Below, piece by piece: positions 1 through 7,224 of a stretch of DNA of 64,000 nt. The stretch's first letter is position 1; the number at the start of each line of letters is the position of its first letter. Below the pieces are notes generated by a model. It was given only the letters and a program-made list of their open reading frames with translations, did no database searches and was not told the DNA's origin. Source of the DNA: Ochrobactrum chromiisoli (GTDB lineage Bacteria > Pseudomonadota > Alphaproteobacteria > Rhizobiales > Rhizobiaceae); the NCBI RefSeq assembly GCF_026241335.1, contig NZ_JAPHAV010000001.1:1-64000 (forward strand), given 5' to 3'. The translations under genes were made by a program, and so were the position numbers.

Positions 1-1
1 A

Positions 2-97
2 CTGGCCAAAGACTTCGAGAAAACTATCGCTTCTTCCGAAGCGTGGATATACATCGCAAATATCCGCTTCCTCACACGGCGTATCGCAAGAGCCTGA
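2..97 (+). CDS. IS5-family transposase, C-terminal end (partial at the window edge)
   Basis: The frame from base 2 is open to a TGA at 95-97 and gives 31 residues beginning LAKDFEKTIASSEAW and ending FLTRRIARA. This matches in style the conserved C-terminus of IS5-family DDE transposases (a K-D-[FW]-E block, then a helix ending L-x-R-R-[IL]-A). The rest lies left of the window, so completeness cannot be judged. An IS element therefore abuts the integrase region. The right end of the element should lie within a few tens of bases after the stop, where there is a strong inverted repeat (89-127). Family assignment rests on 31 residues and is moderate. Confidence 0.6.
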   Translation: MAKDFEKTIASSEAWIYIANIRFLTRRIARA

Positions 98-127
98 TAT
101 CATTACATTCATTATGATTCAGGCTCT
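89..127. repeat. 14-bp bulged inverted repeat at the junction of the IS end and the accessory ORF
   Basis: AGAGCCTGA (89-97) pairs exactly with TCAGGCTCT (119-127). After one bulged T (98), ATCAT (99-103) pairs with ATGAT (114-118), leaving a 10-nt loop. The left arm contains the transposase stop codon and the right arm encodes the last codons of the 289-residue protein on the minus strand. It may be a shared transcription terminator for convergent genes, or an IS terminal inverted repeat meeting a second IS-like end. Confidence 0.55.
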
Positions 128-981
128 GAGACAGGTACTATTTCCTTGTAATTAATCCGAGCCAACCTATTGAGAACCTCATAGCGCTCAGCTTTCTTTT
201 CAGCCTGCCCTCCTTTCCTTCCATTTTCTCGGTTCTTACTGACGAGTTCTAAATGTTTTTCAGCAGCCCACTCGTGTTTCTTCTTGAACACATACTCTCG
301 CCATAGGAACCCAAGGCGCAAATCATCACGAAGTGGACTATCCGACTTAGCAGCGGCTAAAATCATCAAGTTTGTGACGTACCAAATTCTACTAAACGGC
401 GCAGAGAAAAGTGTCGAAGCCATCCAAATAACCCAAAAATCCGGGCATTCTGGCATCTCCTCACCTGCCATTGAAAAAATAGCTTCACCGATATTCGCGC
501 CATCTAATTTTTCTCGTAACATCGGTGAAATTTCACCAAACTCTGTCCACCCCAACTCCTCTAATAGTGTGGAGTAGTCGAACATCAATTGCAGATTGGC
601 GTCATCGTCAAAAACTTCGACATCCTTAAACGTGATGAATATGCCCCCTGCTTCTTTGACCCTTTTCAAAGCCTCTGGAATTCTATGCGTCGAGAGTCCA
701 GCACAAAGATATTCCCCAATAATTTGAGCCGATGGAAAAGGCTTCTCGTCCTCATTAATCTCGATTTCGACAGGGAACAAAACTATGTCCCCGTCTCCCG
801 GAATAGAGCGCTCGGAATACTCTTGCTGCCTTAATTTAGGCCATTGCTCGGGCTTCCCCTCAGGGAGCAAACGGTTGGGAAGGGAAAATATTTCTTCCTT
901 AACCTCGACTTTAGGGACGGCGTAAAATTTCCGCCCCATATAATCAACGATAGGGTATTCGTCTATGTAGCGCGCAACCAT
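112..981 (-). CDS. hypothetical protein of the mobile region (289 aa)
   Basis: I do not recognise this protein. It is soluble-looking, acidic in the N-terminal half (stretches rich in E and D around residues 20-140), with an aromatic-rich segment near residues 180-210 (PDFWVIWMAS, FSRIWYVTN) and a basic C-terminus with NGRKGGQAEKKAERY, a type of GRKGG tail seen in many phage and island proteins. Its ATG directly follows the stop of the upstream integrase (no spacer), so the two are probably co-transcribed. The coding DNA is visibly more AT-rich than the core genes further right, consistent with acquisition by transfer. Its 3' end lies at the IS boundary, so the natural C-terminus may have been replaced. 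No function is assigned. Confidence 0.6.
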   Translation of the reverse strand: MVARYIDEYPIVDYMGRKFYAVPKVEVKEEIFSLPNRLLPEGKPEQWPKLRQQEYSERSIPGDGDIVLFPVEIEINEDEKPFPSAQIIGEYLCAGLSTHRIPEALKRVKEAGGIFITFKDVEVFDDDANLQLMFDYSTLLEELGWTEFGEISPMLREKLDGANIGEAIFSMAGEEMPECPDFWVIWMASTLFSAPFSRIWYVTNLMILAAAKSDSPLRDDLRLGFLWREYVFKKKHEWAAEKHLELVSKNRENGRKGGQAEKKAERYEVLNRLARINYKEIVPVSEPES

Positions 982-2174
982 CTAAACTACCCCTGCCATC
1001 TTAATGATTTGCCCTTTCGGGCTTTTTAAATAATTCGCCCATCGCTCCATCAAAACACGCCTCTGTTCCAAGAAATCAGTGCGTCGATAAGAGCGCTCGA
1101 CCTTGCTGCCGACCGTGTGAGCAAGAATGGTTTCAGCAATGTCATGAGGTGTGGTTGTGGTTTCGGCAATCCAGTCCCGCAAGCTGGAGCGAAAACCATG
1201 AGGGCGGTACTCCATACCAGCACGCTCCATGTATGCCGCCATCGTCATATCGCTGATAACACCCTTGCGAATACTCGGGAAAAGAAAGCCGTCCCGCGCA
1301 TGACGCCGGGCTTCTCCGATTATGTTCAAAGCTTCCTTTGAAAGTGGTACACGGAAATCTGATGTTTTCCCTTCCTCGCCCTTCATGGCCTCACCTGGAA
1401 TCGTCCAGACATCGCCTTCGATCTGGTCGTCGTGAATGAACCGCAATGGCCCAGACCGAACGCCAGTCAAAATAAGCAGGCGCATTGCGAGGTGCGTCAC
1501 GCTACCATCCTTCAATGATGCGTAGAAAGCGGGAACCTCTTGCCACGGCATTGCCGGGATATGTTTGACCGTGTGGCGCTGTTTACCGAGAAGTGCGCGG
1601 GCTTTTTCAGTGGCCTGCAAATCTACTTCCAAACCGAGAGCAGCAGCGTGCCTCATACAGATAGCAGGCGACCTAGAGCCTTTTCAGCCGTTGCCGCCTT
1701 TGAATGCCATATCGGTGAAAGGGCGTCACGAATATCGTTCTGATGGATTTCTGCGACAGGAACCTTGCCAAGCTTCGGCAACACATGAAGCTCAAGCGGA
1801 CTAAACCAGCGCCCATTCTCGCCGTCGCCTTTCAACTCTGCCTTTCGGCTCTCAAAGGCGGATTTCGCTATATCTTCCAGCAAATGAAGATTGCGAGCAG
1901 CTTCGCGTCTCTCGCGTTCACGCTCATTGATCGGGTCAATGTTCTGCCGAACAAGGCCACGCCACTTTTCTGCATCCTCCCGCGCCGTCTTCAATGAAAC
2001 CACGGGATAGGAGCCGAGGCCCATTTCCCGCTTGCGCCCATGAAGTGTGAAAATGAAAATCCACTTGCCAGCGCTCTCTGATTTCTTTTGCAGATAAAGC
2101 CCAGCACCATCGCAATATTTGCCGGACTTCATCTTGACGACAGCCAGCGCACTCAATCGGTTCACCGCGCCCAT
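982..2174 (-). pseudogene. P4-type tyrosine recombinase (integrase), frameshifted
   Basis: Two overlapping frames together make one P4-type integrase. The N-terminal part (ATG at 2174, after GGAAGGG; NRLSALAVVKMKSGKYCDGAGLYL, then LHGRKREMGLGSYP) is the arm-binding DUF4102 domain. The C-terminal part carries the catalytic core: first Arg in LTGVRSG, then YRPHGFRSSLRDW (H-x-x-R), then the AHTVGSKVERSYRRTD box with its Tyr. The N-terminal frame stops at 1653-1655; the C-terminal frame has ATG at 1656. Adding one base at about 1657-1667 gives RLSICMRHAAALGL, the expected family sequence, so a single base has been lost. No slippery heptamer is visible that would suggest programmed shifting. Either a real pseudogene or a sequencing error. 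No tRNA target is visible next to it. Confidence 0.8.
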
Positions 2175-2280
2175 GCATATCGCCCTTCCCGCGCCAGATA
2201 GCCATAACGCCGATTTCTCAGCCCTTACCACGGCCCCTATCTCTGCTTGCGCTTTGGTGAGATTTATCGATAAGCCATGA

Positions 2281-2316
2281 TATTGAACGTAACAAGAACA
2301 CGCCCTGTGTTCAATA
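2281..2316. repeat. 8-bp inverted repeat upstream of the integrase
   Basis: TATTGAAC (2281-2288) and GTTCAATA (2309-2316) are perfect inverted copies 20 nt apart, about 110 bp upstream of the integrase start. Such a dyad could be an operator or part of an attachment or core-recombination site. Function is inferred from position only. Confidence 0.4.
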
Positions 2317-2390
2317 GGCTTGATATATGATGATAAAGGGTGATTTACAATGTAATTTCAATTAGTTGCAGACCACCCGCACCATATCAA

Positions 2391-3677
2391 TCAAACTGCT
2401 TCAAGCGCCTGAGCAAGATCAGCGATCAAGTCGTCCGGGTGTTCAATACCAATCGACAGTCTTATGGTTGTTTCCAATACACCGATGCGTTCACGCACAT
2501 CCACCGGAACACCGGAATGCGTCATTGCCGCCGGATGGCTAGCCAGCGATTCCGTTCCGCCGAGGCTAACGGCCAGCTTCAATATTTCCAGTGCATTGAG
2601 GAAGCGAAATGCTGCCGCTTGACCGCCTTTGATATCAAAGGAGAAAGTCGAACCCGCTCCGGTGCATTGGCGCTTGAACAATTGCCCAGCCGCCGAATTT
2701 TCATCCTCAAAAGGCAGATAATGCAGTTTTTCGACCCTGGGGTGCACCCGCAGGAAATCCGCAACCGCACGTGCGTTGTTGTTCGCACGTTCCATACGAA
2801 TGCCAAGTGTTTCGAGCGATCGCCCCAGCATCCAGCACGAATGCGGATCAAGCTGTGTGCCAATGGCGCCACGCAGCGCTTTCACCTGTTTGACAACCGC
2901 CTTCGCGCCAAGAACGGCACCGGCAATCAGATCGGAATGGCCACCGACATATTTCGTCAGCGAATAGAGTGACAGGTCTGCACCGTGATCAAGCGGCTTC
3001 TGAAAAACCGGGCCAAGCAATGTGTTATCGCACACGATCACAGGGCGGTGGCCATTCTGCTTGGCGGCGATCTTTTCTGCAACGCGCCGGATCGCAGCAA
3101 TATCGACAAGGCTGTTGGTTGGATTGGCAGGCGTTTCAATCAGAATAACCGACACGCGCCCCTTCTGTACCGCCCTATCGGCTGCCTCTTGGATAGAAGT
3201 CTCGTGGACACCGTCAGCAAAGGCCACAGCCTCAACACCGAAATTATGGAATGTCTTGGCAAGCAGCGTTTCTGTGCCGCCATAAAGCGGCTGCGAATGC
3301 AGAATCACATCACCGGGCCGAGTGAATGCAAAGAGGGTCGTGGCAATCGCCGACATGCCGGAGGAAAACAGCGCACCGCTTTCCGTGCCTTCATAAACAG
3401 CCAGGCGATCTTCTACGATCTCGCTGTTAGGATGGTTGAAACGCGAATAAACGAGCCCCGCCCCAACGCCAGCGGGAGGCTCTTTGCGCCCGGAAACAAA
3501 ATCAAAAAAGTCGCGCCCATCTTCAGCGCTTTTGAACACAAAGGTCGATGTCAGAAAAACAGGCGGTTTGACAGCTCCCTCGGATAGCTCGGGATCGTAA
3601 CCATAATTAAGCATCTGTGTTTCGGGATGAAGCAGATGATTGCCAATGCTGGTCTTCGATGGACGCGGCGCGGTCAT
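2391..3677 (-). CDS. cystathionine gamma-synthase family PLP enzyme (428 aa)
   Basis: A Cys/Met-metabolism PLP-dependent enzyme. The family includes cystathionine gamma-synthase, cystathionine beta/gamma-lyase, O-acylhomoserine sulfhydrylase and methionine gamma-lyase. The PLP lysine is K242 in [12 protein letters not shown]; other family marks are YSRFNHPN (about 77-84), FSSGMSAI (104-111), ETPANPT (181-187) and the late [13 protein letters not shown] block. I chose ATG 3677 over an upstream start because AGGAG lies 6 nt before it. Which reaction it catalyses cannot be read from sequence. The leader holds a terminator-like hairpin 16 nt before the start codon (see separate entry), suggesting attenuation. 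It lies near usp and cysK, so a sulfur amino acid role is likely. Confidence 0.85.
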   Translation of the reverse strand: MTAPRPSKTSIGNHLLHPETQMLNYGYDPELSEGAVKPPVFLTSTFVFKSAEDGRDFFDFVSGRKEPPAGVGAGLVYSRFNHPNSEIVEDRLAVYEGTESGALFSSGMSAIATTLFAFTRPGDVILHSQPLYGGTETLLAKTFHNFGVEAVAFADGVHETSIQEAADRAVQKGRVSVILIETPANPTNSLVDIAAIRRVAEKIAAKQNGHRPVIVCDNTLLGPVFQKPLDHGADLSLYSLTKYVGGHSDLIAGAVLGAKAVVKQVKALRGAIGTQLDPHSCWMLGRSLETLGIRMERANNNARAVADFLRVHPRVEKLHYLPFEDENSAAGQLFKRQCTGAGSTFSFDIKGGQAAAFRFLNALEILKLAVSLGGTESLASHPAAMTHSGVPVDVRERIGVLETTIRLSIGIEHPDDLIADLAQALEAV

Positions 3678-3693
3678 GATAATCTCCTGAAAA

Positions 3694-3723
3694 ACTTCTC
3701 CTGCCCTTAGAGGCCAGAGAAGT
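3694..3723 (-). promoter_or_regulatory. terminator-like hairpin (candidate attenuator) in the leader of the cystathionine gamma-synthase family gene
   Basis: On the minus strand ACTTCTC pairs with GAGAAGT, and inside it GCC pairs with GGC across a symmetric two-base interior loop. Five U residues follow directly, and then the AGGAG ribosome binding site. No promoter fits between hairpin and AGGAG, so transcription of the gene must cross it. It could also terminate usp transcripts. Further upstream, GGGCAAT (3738-3744) and ATTGCCC (3785-3791) can pair over a distance. Attenuation is an inference. Confidence 0.5.
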
Positions 3724-3820
3724 CTAACAGAGATATGGGGCAATCTTCTTGCGTTGTTAGTCTCTTATGCGACTGTGAGCGAACATTGCCCTGTGTTTAG
3801 CATTTTGCAGATTGCGTGAT

Positions 3821-4270
3821 TTATTTGACCACAAGCACAGGTACAGAGCTTAAAGAGAGGATTTCAGCAGCCTGACTGCCAAGAAGTAGCTTATTGACAC
3901 CACGGCGGCCATGCGATGCGATAACGATCAGGTCACTGCCTGTCTGCTTGGCGGCTTCAATGATGCCCTGCGCTGGCGACTGATTCTCAATGTGTAAAGT
4001 TTCGGCATGAACGCCTGCGGCTTCCGCCTTGGCTTTGGCTTTCAAGAGCAATTCTGTCGCCGCTTTGGTGATTGCCTCACGATATTCCTGAAAAGCAGCA
4101 GGGCTTGAGGCCCATTCTGCAGCAACCACGATCCCATAGGATGGCAGAAGCTCGGTCACAGAAACGAGCAGCACTTTCGAGCCAAACTTCTTGGCCAGCG
4201 CCACGCCCTGTTCAATGCCCTTATCGGCAAGCTCAGACCCATCGGTTGCAATCAGTATTGTCTTATACAC
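3821..4270 (-). CDS. universal stress protein, UspA family
   Basis: A 149-residue single-domain Usp. It begins MYKTILIATDGSELADKGIEQG and ends with the ATP-binding pattern G-x2-G-x9-G-[ST] type region (SHGRRGVNKLLLGSQAAEIL), followed by VPVLVVK, which is typical of the ATP-binding Usp subgroup. The start is GTG 4270, with GGAGG 8 nt upstream. Usp proteins are cytoplasmic dimers that help survival under energy limitation and low oxygen. A perfect FNR/FixK-type box is centred about 67 bp upstream of the start, which predicts induction when oxygen falls. It is divergent from cysK. Confidence 0.9.
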   Translation of the reverse strand: MYKTILIATDGSELADKGIEQGVALAKKFGSKVLLVSVTELLPSYGIVVAAEWASSPAAFQEYREAITKAATELLLKAKAKAEAAGVHAETLHIENQSPAQGIIEAAKQTGSDLIVIASHGRRGVNKLLLGSQAAEILSLSSVPVLVVK

Positions 4271-4595
4271 GGCCCATGCCTCCAGTTTGCGATCACGACC
4301 CGATCATGTGCGCTCGTCGCAAAAAGAACATTGATGCGGATCAATCAGACGCCAAAAGCTTACAGACATAAGAGGCTGATCGAAAGAGCACGCGATCTGT
4401 TTTCACTTGAGCATTGCGCGATTTTCCAACAAATGATCATGCGCTTTAACGGCACGCAACAACCTGGAATATTCTTCTAGCAAGGAGAAATTTTTAGAAT
4501 ATAATTCCATTATTATCCAATCAGAAGCATGGAAGCAGCTATGCTTTTGCGCCATTTCCTCATAAACTTCGCCCTCAACAGAAGGAGATTATTCC
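4271..4595. other. 325-bp divergent intergenic region between usp and cysK
   Basis: Holds the FNR/FixK box (4331-4344) near the usp side and an AT-rich stretch at about 4480-4520 near the cysK side. The latter contains TATAATTCCATT (4500-4511) and the short dyad ATAAT-TCC-ATTAT. The same 12-mer recurs inside cysK at 4650-4661. No ORF or RNA gene is recognised. Confidence 0.5.
4331..4344. promoter_or_regulatory. FNR/FixK-type box upstream of usp
   Basis: TTGATGCGGATCAA is a perfect match to the FNR/FixK consensus TTGAT-N4-ATCAA. With the usual -41.5 placement, the transcript of usp would begin about 25 nt before its GTG start, which is reasonable. The divergent cysK start is about 250 bp away, so usp is the likelier target. 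Confidence 0.7.
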
Positions 4596-5579
4596 ATGAG
4601 CAAGCCACTTGGCGGAAAAAACGGTGAACCCGCAGGGCGCGGTCGCATCTATAATTCCATTCTCGATACAATCGGCAACACACCGCTCGTGCGCATCGAC
4701 AAATTCGCCAAGGAAAAGGGCGTTGAAGCCAATCTGCTGGTAAAGCTGGAATTCTTCAATCCGCTGGCAAGCGTCAAGGACCGCATCGGTCTGGCACTGA
4801 TCGAAGCGCTTGAGGCACAGGGCAAGGCTGTTCCGGGAAAAACTGTTTTTGTCGAGCCGACATCCGGCAACACCGGTATCGCGCTGGCCTTTGCTGCCGC
4901 AGCAAAGGGTTACCGCCTTGTGCTGACCATGCCTGAAACCATGTCGGTTGAACGCCGCAAGTTGCTCAAGCTTCTGGGTGCTGAACTCGTTTTGACCGAG
5001 GGTGCAAAAGGCATGAAAGGCGCGATCACAAAGGCTGAAGAAATTGCTGAAGGCAATCCAAATGCGATCATTCCACAGCAGTTTGAAAACCCGGCAAATC
5101 CAGAAATTCATCGCCTGACGACGGCTGAGGAAATCTGGAACGACACCAATGGCGAAGCCGATATTCTGATCTCAGGCATCGGCACCGGCGGCACGATCAC
5201 CGGCGTTGGTCAGGTCATCAAGGCGCGCAAACCGTCTTTCAAAGTGGTTGCTGTCGAGCCAAAAGACTCGCCCATTCTTTCCGGCGGAACACCCGGCCCG
5301 CATAAAATTCAGGGCATCGGTGCCGGCTTTGCACCAAAGACCCTCGACACAAGCATCTATGACGAAATTGTTACCGTCTCCAACGAAGATTCCTTTGCCA
5401 ACGCCCGTCTGATTGCACGTCTTGAAGGCATTCCGGTCGGCATTTCTTCAGGTGCCGCCCTCACCGCTGCCATCGAAATTGGCAAACGTCCTGAAAACAA
5501 GGGCAAGAACATCGTCATCATCATTCCATCCTTCGCAGAACGCTATCTTTCAACGGCACTGTTTGAAGGCTTGGAATAA
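4596..5579 (+). CDS. cysK: cysteine synthase A (O-acetylserine sulfhydrylase)
   Basis: Makes L-cysteine from O-acetyl-L-serine and sulfide in the cytoplasm, using PLP. 327 residues. The PLP lysine is K61 in LASVKDRIG; the substrate loop PTSGNTGIA follows at 88-96; the phosphate-binding glycine loop is [10 protein letters not shown]. The late serine-containing GISSGAAL block is also present. The C-terminus is [14 protein letters not shown]. It has a short N-terminal extension before [15 protein letters not shown] compared with the E. coli enzyme. AAGGAG precedes the ATG at good spacing. A rho-independent terminator follows directly, so it is probably monocistronic. Confidence 0.95.
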   Translation: MSKPLGGKNGEPAGRGRIYNSILDTIGNTPLVRIDKFAKEKGVEANLLVKLEFFNPLASVKDRIGLALIEALEAQGKAVPGKTVFVEPTSGNTGIALAFAAAAKGYRLVLTMPETMSVERRKLLKLLGAELVLTEGAKGMKGAITKAEEIAEGNPNAIIPQQFENPANPEIHRLTTAEEIWNDTNGEADILISGIGTGGTITGVGQVIKARKPSFKVVAVEPKDSPILSGGTPGPHKIQGIGAGFAPKTLDTSIYDEIVTVSNEDSFANARLIARLEGIPVGISSGAALTAAIEIGKRPENKGKNIVIIIPSFAERYLSTALFEGLE

Positions 5580-5595
5580 GCAAAAGCGCTAAACA

Positions 5596-5626
5596 AAAAG
5601 CCAGAGTGGTCACCCACTCTGGCTTT
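5596..5626 (+). terminator. rho-independent terminator of cysK
   Basis: GCCAGAGTGG and CCACTCTGGC pair around TCAC. The stem is flanked by AAAA on the left and TTTT on the right, 16 nt after the cysK stop. Confidence 0.9.
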
Positions 5627-5640
5627 TCTGTTGCCTGAAA

Positions 5641-5697
5641 CCAGAACGAAATTCTGGAACTAGAGCATTTCCATCAAAAGTGCGAACCGGTTTTTCG
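5641..5697. repeat. dispersed intergenic repeat, copy A, with adjacent hairpin
   Basis: 5662-5697 reads on the minus strand AACCGGTTCGCACTTTTG and then GATGGAAATGCTCT. This is the same core as the copy at 43.1 kb (AACCGGTTCCCACTTTTG) in opposite orientation. Just before it, CCAGAA (5641-5646) and TTCTGG (5652-5657) form a small hairpin. Related copies occur near 7.1, 29.7, 43.1 and 59.6 kb. Confidence 0.6.
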
Positions 5698-5700
5698 ATT

Positions 5701-5829
5701 CTAATTGACCGTGCGTGCCGCGCAAGCCGGGCCAGGTCCGCGCATATAATGGCGCTCTGGCCTGTAGCTTGGTGCGACGAATTCACGGATGACATTAACG
5801 CTGTCACGTAGCTGAACGATAATGTTCAT
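5701..5829 (-). CDS. small hypothetical protein (42 aa)
   Basis: A 42-codon frame, ATG 5829 to TAG 5701-5703, with GAGGTG 7 nt before the start codon. It begins MNIIVQLRDSVNVIREF, continues with PSYRPERHYMRGPGPACAA and ends RTVN. The sequence is basic, with no membrane segment and no known motif. Support comes from the ribosome binding site, the ordinary composition and an upstream AT-rich region (5830-6035) with seven TTAA tetramers, including a perfect CtrA box 145-158 bp upstream. A longer overlapping frame (5610-5807) has no such ribosome binding site and runs into the repeat, so I prefer this one. No function is known to me. Confidence 0.5.
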   Translation of the reverse strand: MNIIVQLRDSVNVIREFVAPSYRPERHYMRGPGPACAARTVN

Positions 5830-5972
5830 CGTCTTCACCTCATCACGAATTTGCTGCTCGAAAAATAATGCCCGATACTGAAACGTTTAAGCTCTATTGA
5901 ATGCTTTTCGCTTCCGAACATCTTAATGAAAACTTTAACCATTAAAGATGAATAACTCCTGAAGCGTCGTGG

Positions 5973-5987
5973 TTAAGGTTAAGTTAA
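5973..5987. promoter_or_regulatory. CtrA box in a TTAA-rich region
   Basis: TTAAGGTTAAGTTAA fits TTAA-N7-TTAA exactly. Six more half-site tetramers lie at 5887-5990. The nearest downstream start is that of the 42-residue protein on the minus strand. On the other side is the terminator of hbd, so the small gene is the only visible target. Confidence 0.55.
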
Positions 5988-6040
5988 CGGTAAGGATATT
6001 CAAGTTTTCCACAGGCGTGGGAAATTAGACACAACTAAAA

Positions 6041-6065
6041 AAGCCGGTATCGAAATACCGGCTTT
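6041..6065 (-). terminator. rho-independent terminator of hbd
   Basis: AAGCCGGTAT and ATACCGGCTT pair around CGAA. On the minus strand the stem is followed by a run of T residues. It lies about 20 nt after the hbd stop. Confidence 0.9.
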
Positions 6066-6084
6066 GGAGAAAAAAAAGACTTGA

Positions 6085-6960
6085 TCAGCGGGTCGGAACG
6101 GGATGCTCTCCGCGATAATCATAAAAGCCACGGCCCGTTTTGCGGCCCAGCCATCCCGCTTCGACATATTTGACCAGAAGGGGACATGGGCGGTATTTCG
6201 AATCTGACAGGCCGTCATGCAGCACCTGCATAATCGAAAGACAGGTATCAAGCCCGATGAAATCGGCAAGCTGCAAAGGTCCCATCGGATGATTGGCACC
6301 AAGCTTCATGGCCGTATCGATGGCTTCCACACTGCCAACACCCTCATAAAGCGTGTAGATCGCCTCATTGATCATCGGCAACAAAATACGATTAACGATG
6401 AAGGCCGGAAAATCTTCTGCCACCGTGACGGTCTTGCCAAGCGCCGTCACAAAGTCCTTTGACTTGCGGAATGTATCTTCCTCGGTCGCAATACCGCGCA
6501 CCAGTTCAACCAGCTTCATCAGCGGCACCGGATTCATGAAATGAATGCCGATGAAACGCTCCGGGCGATCCGTGGTAGATGCAAGGCGCGTGATGGAGAT
6601 TGATGACGTATTGGTCGCAACGATCGCTTCCGGGTTCAGCACCGGGCAAAGCTGCGCAAAAATCTTGCGCTTGACGGTTTCGTCTTCTGTTGCGGCTTCA
6701 ATGGCAAGATCGACGCCCGCCAGATCCTGCATGGAATTGGCGGCACGGATCAGCTTCATCGCATCAGCGCGCTGCTGTTCTTCGAGCTTTCCCGACGAGA
6801 CCTGCCGCGCCATGTTGCCGTTGATGGTGGCAATACCCTTTTCGAGCCTGTCCGCAGCCGCATCATGCAGCAGCACGTCGTAACCTGCCAATGCGCAGAC
6901 ATGTGCAATACCGCTGCCCATCTGCCCCGCGCCAACAATACCGACTGTCTTGATTGCCAC
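6085..6960 (-). CDS. hbd: 3-hydroxybutyryl-CoA dehydrogenase
   Basis: NAD(P)-dependent oxidation of 3-hydroxyacyl-CoA (short chain) in fatty acid or polyhydroxybutyrate metabolism; cytoplasmic. 291 residues from GTG 6960, chosen because GAAGGAG precedes it by 8 nt. The first residues then read [20 protein letters not shown], the Rossmann nucleotide-binding loop. Other marks are [19 protein letters not shown] with the catalytic His, [11 protein letters not shown], the Glu/Asn pair of the family, and a C-terminal [11 protein letters not shown]. It is downstream of etfBA on the same strand, a frequent alphaproteobacterial order, but two hairpins lie between, so it may have its own promoter as well. 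Confidence 0.92.
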   Translation of the reverse strand: MAIKTVGIVGAGQMGSGIAHVCALAGYDVLLHDAAADRLEKGIATINGNMARQVSSGKLEEQQRADAMKLIRAANSMQDLAGVDLAIEAATEDETVKRKIFAQLCPVLNPEAIVATNTSSISITRLASTTDRPERFIGIHFMNPVPLMKLVELVRGIATEEDTFRKSKDFVTALGKTVTVAEDFPAFIVNRILLPMINEAIYTLYEGVGSVEAIDTAMKLGANHPMGPLQLADFIGLDTCLSIMQVLHDGLSDSKYRPCPLLVKYVEAGWLGRKTGRGFYDYRGEHPVPTR

Positions 6961-7081
6961 AGTACCAACTCCTTCATGCCAAGCATTCACGCTTATAAAA
7001 ACGCTCACCTACCAAGACAGCTATAGGCAGAAAATGCAAGACAATCACATTCGCCGCCCCACTCGCCATTGTCGCAGGACC

Positions 7082-7182
7082 AGAGCATTTCCAGCAAAAA
7101 TGCATAAGTTTTGTTGCGTAGGATAATGCGATAAAAACGACTCGGAGCGTTTCGCGTGGATCCATCAAAACGCGAAACGCTC
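7082..7182. repeat. dispersed intergenic repeat, copy B, with 13-bp perfect hairpin
   Basis: 7082-7117 (CAGAGCATTTCCAGCAAAAA onward) is related to copies A and C. The right module has GAGCGTTTCGCGT (7145-7157) and ACGCGAAACGCTC (7170-7182) as perfect inverted arms around a 12-nt loop containing GGATCC. Its right arm reappears at 34689-34704. On the minus strand TCGTTTTTATC follows, so it could also terminate etfBA transcripts. Confidence 0.6.
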
Positions 7183-7195
7183 TTAGAAGAAGAAA

Positions 7196-7218
7196 GCGGC
7201 AGGTCATCCCTGCCGCCT
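7196..7218 (-). terminator. hairpin terminator after etfA
   Basis: GCGGCAGG and CCTGCCGC pair around a short loop just after the etfA stop on the minus strand. A T-rich tract (TTTCTTCTT) follows in that direction. Confidence 0.7.
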
Positions 7219-7224
7219 TTTAAA

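Noticed and set aside
1-2390. tRNA or attL/attR pair for the integrase
   Set aside because: No tRNA-like sequence or direct repeat longer than background was found on either side within the window.
3780-3830. SAM-II riboswitch next to the usp stop (GCTAAACACAGGG)
   Set aside because: Only the 3' GCUAAA-like string fits; the P1 stem and GAUUU loop of SAM-II are missing and it overlaps the usp stop codon.
5610-5807. 65-codon frame after cysK on the minus strand
   Set aside because: No ribosome binding site, runs through the cysK terminator and a repeat; the 42-codon frame in another phase is better supported.
5830-6035. Replication origin (TTAA cluster plus a DnaA-like box)
   Set aside because: Only one imperfect DnaA box, and no hemE, dnaA, parAB or repC neighbours.
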